IMG/VR virus record: IMGVR_UViG_3300033064_000945 | Span: 1 to 43,301 of that record | Strand: one strand, 5' to 3' | DNA from: a virus | Length of the DNA: 43,301 nucleotides | In this document: in pieces, positions 9,101 through 16,865 of the stretch | How the letters are laid out: every line of letters begins with the position of its first letter | Position numbering within the stretch: the first letter of the stretch is position 1 | Position numbers and translations under genes: made by a program | Notes under the pieces: model-generated | Database searches by the model: none | Told to the model about the DNA's origin: nothing | The model's input: only the letters and a program-made list of their open reading frames with translations

Positions 9101-10216
9101 AAGCGTTGCCGTATTCGTGGCGTCGTCGCCAAGGCGCATGACGGCTTGTAGGTCTTGGGCTTCAGCGATGAAGAACTGGCTCGTACCTGACTGGTTGACG
9201 TAAAGCGCCTCGGCGGCTACGGCAGACAGTCCGGTTGCGATGGCTACGGCATCGCTGGTGTACGCCTGCACAATCACGTCCAGCCCGTTCGTGTAGCTCT
9301 GGGCGAGGATATCGACTCCGTTGGTGTAACTCTGTGCCAGTGCATCCACATCATTCGTGTAACCCTGCACAATGGCATCGAGGTCGTTTGTGTACCCTTG
9401 GGCAAGCGCGTCCGAGGCATTGGTGTACGATTGCGCCAGATCATCTGAGGCGTTGGTGTAACTCCTGGCCAGTACAGCCGAGGCATTGGTGGATGATTGA
9501 TAGACTGTGTTCGTTGCGGCTGTGCCCCAGTGCGATTGCACGGCGCTGGATACCGTCGACGTGGTCAGTCCGATGTCAATATCGCCCGTGACGCCACCAG
9601 CTTGCAGTAATCCCCCGGTTGGGGTGACGGAAGTAATGTCGCTAAGGCCGCGCTCCAGATCCCAGTAGTACGAGCCGGTCCCGTCGCCTACTGCTCGCCA
9701 GGATATGTTGCTGCCCGGGCGCAGGGGGAAGGAGTTGCTGATGGATGTATGCGGCCCCATGGTCGACCAGTTGACAGCCGCTGTGCCCAGTACGCCTGTC
9801 CCTCCGGTGATCTCCGGTGCGTCGAGGATGGTGATGGTGCCCCTGGCGTAACTGTGGGCCTCCGTGGGGCTGGTGAGCGTCAGGACGCAATACCCATCCT
9901 CACAGGGGTAGGAAAGGTCGTTGGTGTCTGGTTGGACGGTGACAGTGGTACCGCTGACCGTGGCGGCAATGCTGAACATATTCGTCCAGTCCTGCACATC
10001 CTCAATTCGGTTGGTTGTCCAGCGGAATGTCGACGTGTACCCGGTTGCCGTGAAGTCCAGCACGAATACCCACTTGGGTGTGTTGAGTTCGGATGTCTCC
10101 AGTTCAAACTGCTGGCTGGCGTCCGCGAAGTACACGTTGTTGGTGACACTCGGTGTGGCGCCGCAACCAACACCAGCGATCATGCACACGGCAAGCATTG
10201 TAAGCAGTTTCTTCAT
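6140..10216 (-). CDS. very long fibre-like protein with N-terminal signal peptide (1358 aa)
   Basis: Start set at ATG 10216 by ATGA overlap with the adaptor gene. Residues 1-19 form a signal peptide (MKKLLTMLAVCMIAGVGC), possibly a weak lipobox with Cys18. The rest is Thr/Asn/Gly/Ala-rich fibre sequence: eight 11-residue coiled-coil repeats near residue 240-330, two copies of a GLGGTDLTWSGTDFDV block, and duplicated GxSQFFIAEA/GTGQFLIVES modules as in trimeric phage fibres. Around residues 1170-1218 are two hydrophobic segments with basic flanks ending in A-Q-A, resembling a second signal peptide, followed by another fibre-like stretch. It may be a fusion of two fibre genes. Position after an adaptor supports a virion role, but an exported protein is also possible. 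Confidence 0.8.
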   Translation of the reverse strand: MKKLLTMLAVCMIAGVGCGATPSVTNNVYFADASQQFELETSELNTPKWVFVLDFTATGYTSTFRWTTNRIEDVQDWTNMFSIAATVSGTTVTVQPDTNDLSYPCEDGYCVLTLTSPTEAHSYARGTITILDAPEITGGTGVLGTAAVNWSTMGPHTSISNSFPLRPGSNISWRAVGDGTGSYYWDLERGLSDITSVTPTGGLLQAGGVTGDIDIGLTTSTVSSAVQSHWGTAATNTVYQSSTNASAVLARSYTNASDDLAQSYTNASDALAQGYTNDLDAIVQGYTNDVDALAQSYTNGVDILAQSYTNGLDVIVQAYTSDAVAIATGLSAVAAEALYVNQSGTSQFFIAEAQDLQAVMRLGDDATNTATLWGLTVDVPEYIITGTLTPDATGSYILNGAYGGRNAYMRTDGAYWIWSGEGAAWAVSPTAGSLAGPSWQRIGATIEGANYTAYQTSTGTATVAANTVTDQTITQTGGNLTLDTLVAPATGLTGSAPTVTLTNALSGLGGTDLTWSGTDFDVDADVHAASNFTGNILLARATNFLAGLGGTDLTWSGTDFDVASTLQSVADRGSTATNILDLGGVTFSTKTVSAWGASGTTRDGSTVTNGLITVLGQGATETGTVSQLIVADPSSLGSELIVNGGVTSAYAWTVSGASYQSGGTYANTFVIAAGTTGVFSQTTPVSLITGATYRTSLKIYSFGDSVLSTATMGGYTNTRTSTATETFGKFHPLRAANISAYTNTIIAGDNYAVYVDDFSIKQDTGGNAWVAKDLAVGGSATVGGTNILDHVASTYTPLTRTLTAGDGLDGGGTLAADRSFAVDTTVARTSATVYVNALTNITAGTGITVTGSGRTRAVAHTDSSSQADVDNSGGTVIQDVGVDGLGHVDSVTSYDLDGRYYTETESDAAYQPLTANLTGWSGISTNAGVDETQLDVSINASLDLADAAAPQSAFQAATNSLSGGTNDLRTDLDTLVGLTNSLVDGATNDAAEAAAALYVAQGGTGQFLIVESDTLQSVTGRGATTPTAIVVSNDLTSTKDSYAARFRTYATVGSAPILWDGAEYRGEWAACPEMEAIVFCPWPSATNAAHFYPWVFVSMPGKTNLPAGSPAPWYSEALRIETNGNITLGGRLDMGNYCITNIGDNSLHFKSGQTISADKWGAVTSKRRRAEGPIAALLLYLSGWLGGKRKRISEVLRKALRRSALLLVLLASVSVVQAQGPGITSNSVYSWNTAAGLATSAVQDTDTGLTLGGNFTSTGTLDGDEATDFHDAAQLTGSAALTVITNALSSLGGTNIDANPASFDLDAAAQASDDLADAALPRTSTNGVAWWYEGTLNGTNGAYFTMDGTNLWILGRQP
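9233..9496 (-). repeat. eight tandem 33-bp repeats encoding 11-residue (hendecad) units
   Basis: The units follow (S/G)YTN(A/D/G)xDxLAQ eight times with no indels. DNA identity between units is only moderate while the hydrophobic positions are kept. An 11-residue period is the hendecad of right-handed coiled coils, typical of trimeric stalks. Confidence 0.85.
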
Positions 10217-11127
10217 GGGCTGAAATCGTCCAATCTGTTTGTAAACTCCGTTCGGTTTTCCTTTAGGGCCTTCGCCCATCCCACGTTGTAGCGCACCCGC
10301 ATCTTGGCCTCGAGGGCGGCGTCGGTGTAGGGCATCTTAGGCCTGCCAGCGAGTTCGGCTATCGTGCCGGCGGAGAGGTAGTTGCTCCACCGATCGAGGA
10401 ACCAGTTGGGCAGCGTGGTCGTGTTGATCTCAGGACGGAACACCACTTTGACGGCAAGGGCACCAGCCAGCGCCCCTACCCCCGTCAGTCCGTTCATGTA
10501 TCCGGCACCCGAGATATCGGTCCCCTCGCTCCCTGCTGTCAGGTAGGAGACCACGCCGCCTGGATTGTAGATGGTGAAGTGATCTGCCGCCCACCGGATC
10601 TCGCCCGTGTTGCTGCTGATGGAGTCTCGCAGGGCTGTCTGAATGATGATGGCGACCTCTTCCATATCGTCAGCGTCCGAGAAGTCCAGGTCAGTCAGTC
10701 CGTAGGTCGAGCCGTTGATGCTCACCGTCACCGATCCGTCAGTCACCAGATTCCAAGTGGCAATGACCGCCGTGCCTGCAGTGGCGCAGGTCAGTAGCGA
10801 AAGGCTAAGGTCATGCGGTACCGACGCGGACTTGAACCTCAGATGCGTTTCATGGCGCAGTTCATAGTCGTTCGGCGAGTACCGCTGACCATTAACATCA
10901 ACCCACAGGATGCGATGGATTGCCGCGTCGTAGGCGTGAACCAGTTGGTAATCCTGCTGGTAGTCCGCAACCCCCACCAGGTCCAGGTCGTCCCTGAACG
11001 CCTCGGTGTCCTCGCAGAACGTGCGCGAGACTTCCTTGAGGGTCAGGGCGATGACGTCGGGATCGCAGCCAGGAAGCCGCGGCACGATGTAGGGATACAG
11101 TTGAGTGTATGCTGTGACCTGTGCCAT
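10213..11127 (-). CDS. putative head-tail adaptor with an inserted domain (304 aa)
   Basis: Residues 13-75 (PYIVPRLPGCDPDVIALTLK, then FCEDTEAFRDDL and a YxL strand) match the helical-plus-strand start of podovirus adaptor/joining proteins. The C-terminal 80 residues (FLDRWSNYLSAGTIAELAGR, then AALEAKMRVRYNVGWAKA) match their closing helix. Residues about 121-222 look like an extra domain, with a TDLDFSDADDMEEVAIIIQT segment reminiscent of DUF3383-type phage structural proteins. An AAGGG site precedes the start. Role in joining portal and tail is inferred. Confidence 0.7.
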   Translation of the reverse strand: MAQVTAYTQLYPYIVPRLPGCDPDVIALTLKEVSRTFCEDTEAFRDDLDLVGVADYQQDYQLVHAYDAAIHRILWVDVNGQRYSPNDYELRHETHLRFKSASVPHDLSLSLLTCATAGTAVIATWNLVTDGSVTVSINGSTYGLTDLDFSDADDMEEVAIIIQTALRDSISSNTGEIRWAADHFTIYNPGGVVSYLTAGSEGTDISGAGYMNGLTGVGALAGALAVKVVFRPEINTTTLPNWFLDRWSNYLSAGTIAELAGRPKMPYTDAALEAKMRVRYNVGWAKALKENRTEFTNRLDDFSP

Positions 11128-11167
11128 GGTGTTTCCCTTCTACCGACAGGTCCGCGTGTGGCGCCTG

Positions 11168-11785
11168 TCAGGCTTTTGCGGCAGCAGCCGCTTCGTAAGC
11201 GGCCTTGTCGGCTTTGGTGCCTTCCGCGAGCATCTCAGCGTACTGCTCGCGAGTGGCCAGTTCTTGCCTGATGTCGTGCGGCCAGGTCCGGATGGTTCCA
11301 ACCTGTTTGCGGAGTTTCCCGGGGATTTGCTCAAAATGCGGGTGAACTGCGTGCCTCGCGCACTCGACGAACCTTGCTGGCAGGATCACCCACTTGTTCC
11401 GCTGGATCTTCAGGACTTCACTATTGACGCCGAGTTCGACGTGGTCGGGGTCCTGTGTATTGGCCTTATCGTGGAAACGCACCCAGAAGAACTTCTCGTC
11501 CTCTGCCGTGCTGTCCAGTTTGGCCTTGATGGCCGCGGCTTCCCGTTCCTGGGGTGTGCGGTGCGGGTCTTCCTCGGTGTCAGCCATGCCGAATGACTTG
11601 CGGACGATGGCGAAGCCTATTCCTGTGCCGTGCGGCTGGACGTCCCAGTCGTTGATCGCCAGCCCTTTCGCGGCTCTGGCGCTCTTGGCGGCAGCCTCTG
11701 TCTTGAAGGGCTCTCCGCTGTTCGCGAGGATGGTGTTCGAATCAATCTGTCCTTTGGGCTGTTTTGCCTCTGGCTCTTGTGTCAT
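11168..11785 (-). CDS. virion-associated hypothetical protein (205 aa)
   Basis: Soluble, Ala/Lys/Glu-rich ends with no signal or membrane segment. Residues about 120-160 contain HVELGVNSEVLKIQRNKWVI followed by LPARFVE, a pattern (VNSE, then R-x-K-x-V-x-(L/V)P) seen in small proteins encoded just after phage major capsid genes. The start follows AGAAGGAACTGACCA. It sits between the putative coat-associated protein and the adaptor. I infer a structural or head-completion role and cannot name a family. Confidence 0.7.
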   Translation of the reverse strand: MTQEPEAKQPKGQIDSNTILANSGEPFKTEAAAKSARAAKGLAINDWDVQPHGTGIGFAIVRKSFGMADTEEDPHRTPQEREAAAIKAKLDSTAEDEKFFWVRFHDKANTQDPDHVELGVNSEVLKIQRNKWVILPARFVECARHAVHPHFEQIPGKLRKQVGTIRTWPHDIRQELATREQYAEMLAEGTKADKAAYEAAAAAKA

Positions 11786-11875
11786 TGGTCAGTTCCTTCT
11801 GTTGGTGTGATGTTAGTGGTCTGGAAGCGGGACCCGGGCCAATCCCGGGCCCCGCCTTGTTTCCAGGCGAACCGG

Positions 11876-12595
11876 CTAGTTATCGTGGATGCACGCCTCG
11901 AAGTACTGGATCTCGTCGCTGACGTTCACGATCGACGTGTTGTTCAGCTTGATACCAGCAGGCGTGACCTTGCCAATCGCGATAGGCGCCATGGAGTACA
12001 GTCCCGTGATGCGCTCGATGGTCCCCGACTTCAATGGCCGACTGAGTGTTACCTCATTGGCCCCGCTGCCCGTGTCGTGCGTGAGCGCCTCGATGAGTGC
12101 CTGCTTGACCGCGCCACCCATGGTCTCGCGTACCGTGATGACCGAACCTTCGCCAATGCGAGGAATGGTCGCAACAACGTCGCTGTTGAAGTTGCCGGTA
12201 CGGTTCCCCGAGCTGCCCAGCGTCCATGTATCGATGATCGCCGACTTGTACCCGTAGGTCGCGTTCTTGCGGTAGTCCTCGTTGTCCCACCCGAAGTAGA
12301 TGGCATCCGCGCCGAGGTAGTTGACGCTGGTCTGGTTCACCGCCGTCATCAGATCGCCACCCTCGTAGGGTTCGACTCCCGCAGTGGCGGCCAGCGCCAC
12401 AGTGGCTGTCGCGTCCGCCTCCCACAGGACGCCGTTGTTGACTTCCGCTGAACGGAAGTTACGGCGCCAATCCACGTAGGCTCCCACCTGGGTGCCGGCC
12501 TCGAGGCAGACGTTCTTGAACTCGTCGGGGATGAACCCGAAGCACAGATACAAAGCCGCCCCGGTCCCGTTGAATGTCCCTGATATTTTCTTCAT
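11876..12595 (-). CDS. virion-associated hypothetical protein (239 aa)
   Basis: Encoded directly after the major capsid gene with its own AAGGA site. The sequence is rich in Gly, Asn and Thr with alternating strand patterns (ISGTFNGTGAALYLCFGFIP at the N-terminus, VGAYVDWRRNFRS later), no signal peptide and no membrane segment. Position and composition suggest a capsid decoration or second structural protein, but I do not recognise a family. High coding confidence from frame length, ribosome site and downstream spacing. Confidence 0.7.
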   Translation of the reverse strand: MKKISGTFNGTGAALYLCFGFIPDEFKNVCLEAGTQVGAYVDWRRNFRSAEVNNGVLWEADATATVALAATAGVEPYEGGDLMTAVNQTSVNYLGADAIYFGWDNEDYRKNATYGYKSAIIDTWTLGSSGNRTGNFNSDVVATIPRIGEGSVITVRETMGGAVKQALIEALTHDTGSGANEVTLSRPLKSGTIERITGLYSMAPIAIGKVTPAGIKLNNTSIVNVSDEIQYFEACIHDN

Positions 12596-12676
12596 TGTAC
12601 TGTTCCTTCCCGCTATTCAGCGTTCTGGTTGAAAAAGGTCTCTACGGACTCTATAGTAAGACTGTCTGAGTGACGC

Positions 12677-13696
12677 TTAGAGCGCCGTCGCGGCAACCTC
12701 GAGCCTGTCGACCCAAAGCTGATTCAGGATCACCGTGCCATCCCAAAAACTCCAGGAAACGAAGCCCAGTTGACCCAACGGATTGGCTACCGTGCGTTCG
12801 CCCGGGTTCTTCACGCCGAACTCCACGGCCTTCTTCCCCTGCAGCGGAACGATGGCGTAGGAATCACGGGCGAGGAGGATGATCGGGTACACGTCGCATG
12901 CCGTGTTGCCGCTCACCTTGACACCGCCACTGAGGTACGTGGTACCCGCAAGACCTGCCGCTTCCCACGGCTCAAAGAGAGGCGTGAGGATGAACCGGAA
13001 CTCTTCGATGGCCCCGTACTCGTTCGGGAGCGCCTTCATCGAGGAGCCGTACTGCGCCACGGGGACCCAACCGTCCAACTGCTTGAGGTCGCTCAGGGAA
13101 TCGGTGTTGCCCAACGCGAAGTAACCACGGCTGATCGGCTCTGTCGAAACCATCGCGGTTGCGCCGATGATCTCGGTGAACTCGCGTGCCTTGTTCTTCT
13201 TGAAGGCACGATGACTCCGCCGAAGGTCGTTGACCAGGGCGGGGGAGTTCACCAACGCTCGCGAGGCCACGCCCGCAGCGTAACTCACGTTCGATCCACC
13301 CTTCAAGACGCTGATGCGGTTGACTTCCTTGGTCTCCGCCGCTGCTTCACCGCAGCGTTTCGTCATCTCTTTGAGAACTGGATCTTCGTGGGTGTCTGCG
13401 ATGACATCCGTGATCCACACCAAGTCACCGAACTGCTCAAGCGTTACGGTGATGTCGGTGGAGTTGATCTGCTGGCCAGCCGGCGCGATGCCTTCGGCTA
13501 ATGGCGCCGTCGCCCGCGGCAGCGAGTGGTACCGCTTATATTTGCGTGTCCGGGTCTTGTTTTGACCCTGGGGGTCAATCTGCCCGAAACGCTCCATCAC
13601 CATATCGTACTGACCGACTTGCAACAGGTTCGCTACTGCAAACCCATTAGTCCTGTCGCCGATATCCCCTGCTGTGTTGACTACTCCTGGAGGCAT
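12677..13696 (-). CDS. major capsid protein, N4-gp56-like (339 aa)
   Basis: Residues 45-110 carry the family hallmarks: RKYKRYHSLPRATAPLAEGI, then PAGQQINSTDITVTLEQFGD and VWITDVIADTHEDPV. This matches the N4-gp56 major capsid family (HK97 fold), in which a Lys/Arg-Y strand leads into a pLxEG loop and an xxQYG-xxxxTD strand. Length is normal for the family. The start ATG 13696 follows an AAAGGAGCG site. It lies in the expected order portal, scaffold, capsid. The many copies assemble the head shell. This is the most secure structural call in the window. Confidence 0.9.
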   Translation of the reverse strand: MPPGVVNTAGDIGDRTNGFAVANLLQVGQYDMVMERFGQIDPQGQNKTRTRKYKRYHSLPRATAPLAEGIAPAGQQINSTDITVTLEQFGDLVWITDVIADTHEDPVLKEMTKRCGEAAAETKEVNRISVLKGGSNVSYAAGVASRALVNSPALVNDLRRSHRAFKKNKAREFTEIIGATAMVSTEPISRGYFALGNTDSLSDLKQLDGWVPVAQYGSSMKALPNEYGAIEEFRFILTPLFEPWEAAGLAGTTYLSGGVKVSGNTACDVYPIILLARDSYAIVPLQGKKAVEFGVKNPGERTVANPLGQLGFVSWSFWDGTVILNQLWVDRLEVAATAL

Positions 13697-13782
13697 GATG
13701 CATCGCTCCTTTCGCGAGTTGGCTAATGTAAGCCGGTTCGCTCGGAGGTCTGCTGCCTTCTGGCGTTCTGTTGATTTTCATT

Positions 13783-13992
13783 TTAGATGTAAACCATGGT
13801 CGTAAAGTTATGGCACTTACCACACTTGATCTCAAAGGCGGTCCCTGTTGGCAGCGTGCCGTAAAAAAATAGCCTGTTGCACACTGGGCATGTTATCGGC
13901 TCCATCTTGACTGCTGGCAGCGTGGGCGTGCGGTATGCCCTGTTGTGGAGCATCCTGCCCGACACGCTCACCATTGCCAGTTCTGTTCCCAT
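13783..13992 (-). CDS. Com-like zinc-finger protein (69 aa)
   Basis: The C-terminal half reads CPVCNRLFFYGTLPTG, then FEIKCGKCHN. Two CxxC knuckles around an L(F)F...(F/I)EIKCxxC core match the Com family of phage Mu, a zinc protein that activates translation of mom. Start ATG 13992 lies 2 bases after the scaffold stop, with AGGA before it; a shorter start at Met30 would still contain the finger. No mom-like gene is visible here. Such fingers are found beside capsid genes in many phages with unknown roles. Confidence 0.7.
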   Translation of the reverse strand: MGTELAMVSVSGRMLHNRAYRTPTLPAVKMEPITCPVCNRLFFYGTLPTGTAFEIKCGKCHNFTTMVYI

Positions 13993-13994
13993 TG

Positions 13995-15314
13995 TTATCC
14001 TGCCCTCGCCTTGGCTTCCGCGGCCGCTTGCTTGGCCGCCTCTTCAAACCCTGCTTCGTAGGTGTCTTCGCCGTCCGATTCTGAACTCCGCCCGCCACCA
14101 CCGCCACCCGGGGAGGTCTCCCTGTGCAGGTCAGTGCGCTTCTTGTGCTTTGTATCCTTCGCGGCGTCGGCGGGTGTCTTGGCTTCCCGTGCGGTCTTCT
14201 CTTTGTAGGCTCCCATGGCCAGCGCGACATCCCTGCCATCCCAACTGGCGGCGAGACGCTTCATGCCCTCACTGGCTTCGCCTACCCATTTCTTGTACTC
14301 CGGACTGGCCTCGAGTTGCTCCGCATCGGAATGCCCGCGCAACCGCAGGTCCCGGTACAGTTTCGACTGCTGTACCTCCTGTTCCATCTGCTTCAGATCT
14401 TCCGGCTTGACGTACTCCCGGGCCTCCAGTTCCGCAATCTTAGCTTCGAGCGCGGCGGTCTTAGTGTCCTGGCCCTGCCGCGCCAAGGTCAGGATGCCGA
14501 CGAGCATGTTGTCTCCGACCTCTGCCCGGAGGTCCCCGATGGTCTGCGGATCGCCTTCTGCGGCTCCGGGGATCTTCACGTCCTTGGATGCGTCCAGCAG
14601 TGTGCTGATGTCGCCCTGATCGCCCACGACGGGCGCCTTGCCGGCTTTCTGCGTGGCCTCGTACTTGTCCACCAGATCGATCACGTCCGCAGGGTTGTCC
14701 ATGTTCGCCTGCTCCTTGACCGCGGTGGGCTGCTTGGCAATCCAGTCGAAGAACGCTTGGTCCTTCACCAGTGCCTCTATCTGAGGGCGGTCCTTTTTGA
14801 CGACGGCGAAGTTCCTGTCATACGCCTCTACCGCCTGCTCTTTCTCCAGTTCCGCCGCCCGAGCCTCAGCAGCAGTGGCAGCGGGATTCTCGTCCGGCAC
14901 CTTCGCCTTGGCCTCGTCCAGCGTGGCTTGGGCCGCAGCGGTGGCCTCATCGCCCTCGGCGTCCGTTACCGCCTGCTCAAGGACGGCAATGTCCTCGGGG
15001 GTGGGCGTGGCGGGCGCCTCCTCCGTCTTCCCTCCTGCATCCGTGAAGGCTTTGGCCGCAGCGGTCTTGGCCTCGGGAGTGTCGGCATCAGCGACCGCCT
15101 GCTCGAGTGCGGCGAGTTCCGCTGTCTTGGCGTCTTCAGCGACCTTCGCGGTATCCGCCTCGGCCTTTCCCTCTACCTCTTCCTCGGGCGGCTTGGGGAT
15201 TGCTTTGCCCGCGGCGGCTGCATCGAACGATGCGTCGAAGTCCTTGTTCTGCTCTGGGCTAGCGTCATCGGCTTCGAGGGCCGCGACTTCTTCCTCTGGC
15301 GTTTCCGTGGTCAT
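13995..15314 (-). CDS. capsid scaffolding-like protein (439 aa)
   Basis: Highly acidic and Ala/Glu/Lys-rich, mostly predicted helix, with a low-complexity N-terminal half (repeated ELAALEQAVADAD / IAVLEQAVTDAEGD heptad-like units), a folded centre with FFDWIAKQPTAVKEQ, a coiled coil (KTAALEAKIAELEAREY), and a Gly-rich linker before a charged tail. Placement between portal and capsid genes is the classical scaffold position. I chose the second ATG (15314) because the GGGAG site is 8 bases from it but only 2 bases from the ATG at 15320. Scaffold role is inferred from composition and position. Confidence 0.8.
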   Translation of the reverse strand: MTTETPEEEVAALEADDASPEQNKDFDASFDAAAAGKAIPKPPEEEVEGKAEADTAKVAEDAKTAELAALEQAVADADTPEAKTAAAKAFTDAGGKTEEAPATPTPEDIAVLEQAVTDAEGDEATAAAQATLDEAKAKVPDENPAATAAEARAAELEKEQAVEAYDRNFAVVKKDRPQIEALVKDQAFFDWIAKQPTAVKEQANMDNPADVIDLVDKYEATQKAGKAPVVGDQGDISTLLDASKDVKIPGAAEGDPQTIGDLRAEVGDNMLVGILTLARQGQDTKTAALEAKIAELEAREYVKPEDLKQMEQEVQQSKLYRDLRLRGHSDAEQLEASPEYKKWVGEASEGMKRLAASWDGRDVALAMGAYKEKTAREAKTPADAAKDTKHKKRTDLHRETSPGGGGGGRSSESDGEDTYEAGFEEAAKQAAAEAKARAG

Positions 15315-15357
15315 GGTCATGTCTCCCTGGTGGTTGACGACTTGTGGTTCGGTACTG

Positions 15358-15582
15358 CTACGACTTCTTCTTGGCGGCCTTCTTCTTCGCCGCTGCCGGT
15401 GCGTCAGGTGTCGGTTTCTTTGCTTTCTTTGCCGCTGCCTGGGCCGGGGGTTCCGGCTTTGCGGACAGCGCGACGACTGCGGACTTGATGATTGCGGCCA
15501 GCAATGCCTGTCCCGCTGGTGATTCGATGTACTCGCGGATAATCTGCCGCACCTGCTTGCTGTTGATGGTTCCCAAGCTCAT
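15358..15582 (-). CDS. small protein with histone H1-like basic tail (74 aa)
   Basis: Residues 1-35 form a short amphipathic helical region (QVRQIIREYIESPAGQALLA); residues 40-74 are a Lys/Ala/Pro tail (KKAKKPTPDAPAAAKKKAA). Tails like this bind nucleic acid in H1-like and bacterial AlgP/HctB-type proteins. Start Met3 (15582) is preferred because GGAGG lies 8 bases upstream. It sits in the head gene cluster, so an internal or DNA-associated head protein is possible. Confidence 0.65.
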   Translation of the reverse strand: MSLGTINSKQVRQIIREYIESPAGQALLAAIIKSAVVALSAKPEPPAQAAAKKAKKPTPDAPAAAKKKAAKKKS

Positions 15583-15600
15583 GGTCATGTCCTCCTGTGA

Positions 15601-15620
15601 GGGCGCCCCAAGGGACGCCC
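15601..15620. terminator. GC-rich hairpin between fibre and small basic protein genes
   Basis: GGGCGCCCCAAGGGACGCCC folds into an 8-bp hairpin with one G-T pair and a 4-base loop. The T-run (GTTTTTG) lies on the plus-strand side, so as an intrinsic terminator it would act on plus-strand transcripts. For the minus-strand operon it could be a processing or stability hairpin. Confidence 0.4.
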
Positions 15621-15647
15621 GCCGTTTTTGTCTGCGCCGTTACGATC

Positions 15648-16865
15648 CTAGTTGTCTTGCGCCTTGGTCGTGAACAGGTACACATTCCCTGTCACCGTGT
15701 TCGTCACGCCATTGGTGGTGGCGTCATCGTCAATGGCCCATGTGATGTACAGGTCTACCGCCGTGCCAGTGCCATCGAAGTTCGCCGGAGCCGCAAGTAT
15801 GGCGTCAAAGGCGTTCGTGAACACCGTTCCAGCGGTCGTGTCAAGCGTGGTGGACGGGATAATGTCGGCCTCAGTCGATGTCAGCGCACTGTCGGCTGTG
15901 GCAGCGGCCGTACCAAACGCCATCGCATAGGTGTCGGTCACGCCGCCATTGACAACAGAAGTGCAATCCGCCACGGCCAGAAGCAGCGTAAACGCCCCGG
16001 CATCGAAGTCGGCTATCTGGACTTCCTCGCCCCTGTCGCCGGAGTCAGCCGCAGACATTACCACGTTGGTCAGCGAGATGGTCGTAACCACGATGTCGCC
16101 CATTGCCTCGGCAGAAGCAGCCGCAGCCGCAATGGGGGTAATCAGACCCGCGCTTGCCAGCTTGGTCAGAGCAATCGCCGCCGCAGCAGAAATGTCAGCA
16201 TTGACAAGCGTGCCATCATCAACCTGGGCGGTGCCAATAGCATCGAGAAGGCCGTTGGTCATTCTGGCAATAGCCAGATTGCCAAGCTGGATTCCCGCAG
16301 CGTTGATGTTCGTGATCGCCTCGCCGCTCACTGCCGGAACAGTCCAGCCCGCAGCGAGCACGTTGGTTACAATGGTCGGGTCAAGCGCGTCACTGTCAAT
16401 CGTACCATCGCCAATTTGCTCGCCGTCAATCACGCCGTTGCTGACCAAGATGTTCGTAGTCGCGCTGTTGTCGCTGATGGCGATTAGATCGCCCTTCGCC
16501 CCAACAGTCAGATTCGACACGGCAAGGTCAGCATTGGCCCCGCCAGCAGCACCGCCATCCAGCGCGTCAAGCCGCGCTTCCGCATCGTTCAGTTCTCCTA
16601 CAGTGGCCGTGATGCCGTCCATCGTGTTCAGCTCAGCGGCAGTAGCAGTGAGATCGACACCTTTCAGCCGCGTGGTGCCACCGAGATTCACGCGCCCCGT
16701 GAAGTTCTGATTGCCCCGGACGTTCACGCCCAGCAAGGGCAGGGCGTCCGTGGGCGTGTCTGCCACAGGAACGGGCAGGGGTCCCTGCAGGCCGGCGCAG
16801 CCAGTGAACAGGAATGCGACGAGCAGCAGGGTGAGGATGGTCAGGAAACTGCGATAGGTTCTCAT
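15648..16865 (-). CDS. lipoprotein with phage fibre repeats (405 aa)
   Basis: Residues 1-23 are a lipoprotein signal (hydrophobic LTILTLLLVAFLFTGC, lipidated Cys23). The next region has LTATAAELNTMDGITATVGE, the TAAELNxLDG module typical of phage head and tail fibres, then Gly/Asn/Thr-rich beta sequence with repeated xxNGxIDGEQIGDGTID. Start overlaps the upstream gene as ATGA. It lies between portal and scaffold, where head fibres are often encoded, yet the lipobox predicts export and lipidation. That mixture is unusual; a host-surface decoy carrying the phage's own fibre motif is one alternative. Confidence 0.75.
   Translation of the reverse strand: MRTYRSFLTILTLLLVAFLFTGCAGLQGPLPVPVADTPTDALPLLGVNVRGNQNFTGRVNLGGTTRLKGVDLTATAAELNTMDGITATVGELNDAEARLDALDGGAAGGANADLAVSNLTVGAKGDLIAISDNSATTNILVSNGVIDGEQIGDGTIDSDALDPTIVTNVLAAGWTVPAVSGEAITNINAAGIQLGNLAIARMTNGLLDAIGTAQVDDGTLVNADISAAAAIALTKLASAGLITPIAAAAASAEAMGDIVVTTISLTNVVMSAADSGDRGEEVQIADFDAGAFTLLLAVADCTSVVNGGVTDTYAMAFGTAAATADSALTSTEADIIPSTTLDTTAGTVFTNAFDAILAAPANFDGTGTAVDLYITWAIDDDATTNGVTNTVTGNVYLFTTKAQDN

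Noticed and set aside
9233-9496. CRISPR array suggested by a regular 33-base period
   Set aside because: Units are contiguous without spacers, diverged in sequence, and all in one coding frame.
12614-12665. Short stem followed by TTTTT between the capsid gene and the next virion gene
   Set aside because: The best stem is only 4 plus 3 bp with a bulge, too weak to call a terminator.
14124-15522. Long plus-strand open frames opposite the scaffold gene
   Set aside because: They mirror the Ala/Glu-rich scaffold codons (Leu/Arg/Ser-rich shadows), with no ribosome site and no recognisable domain.
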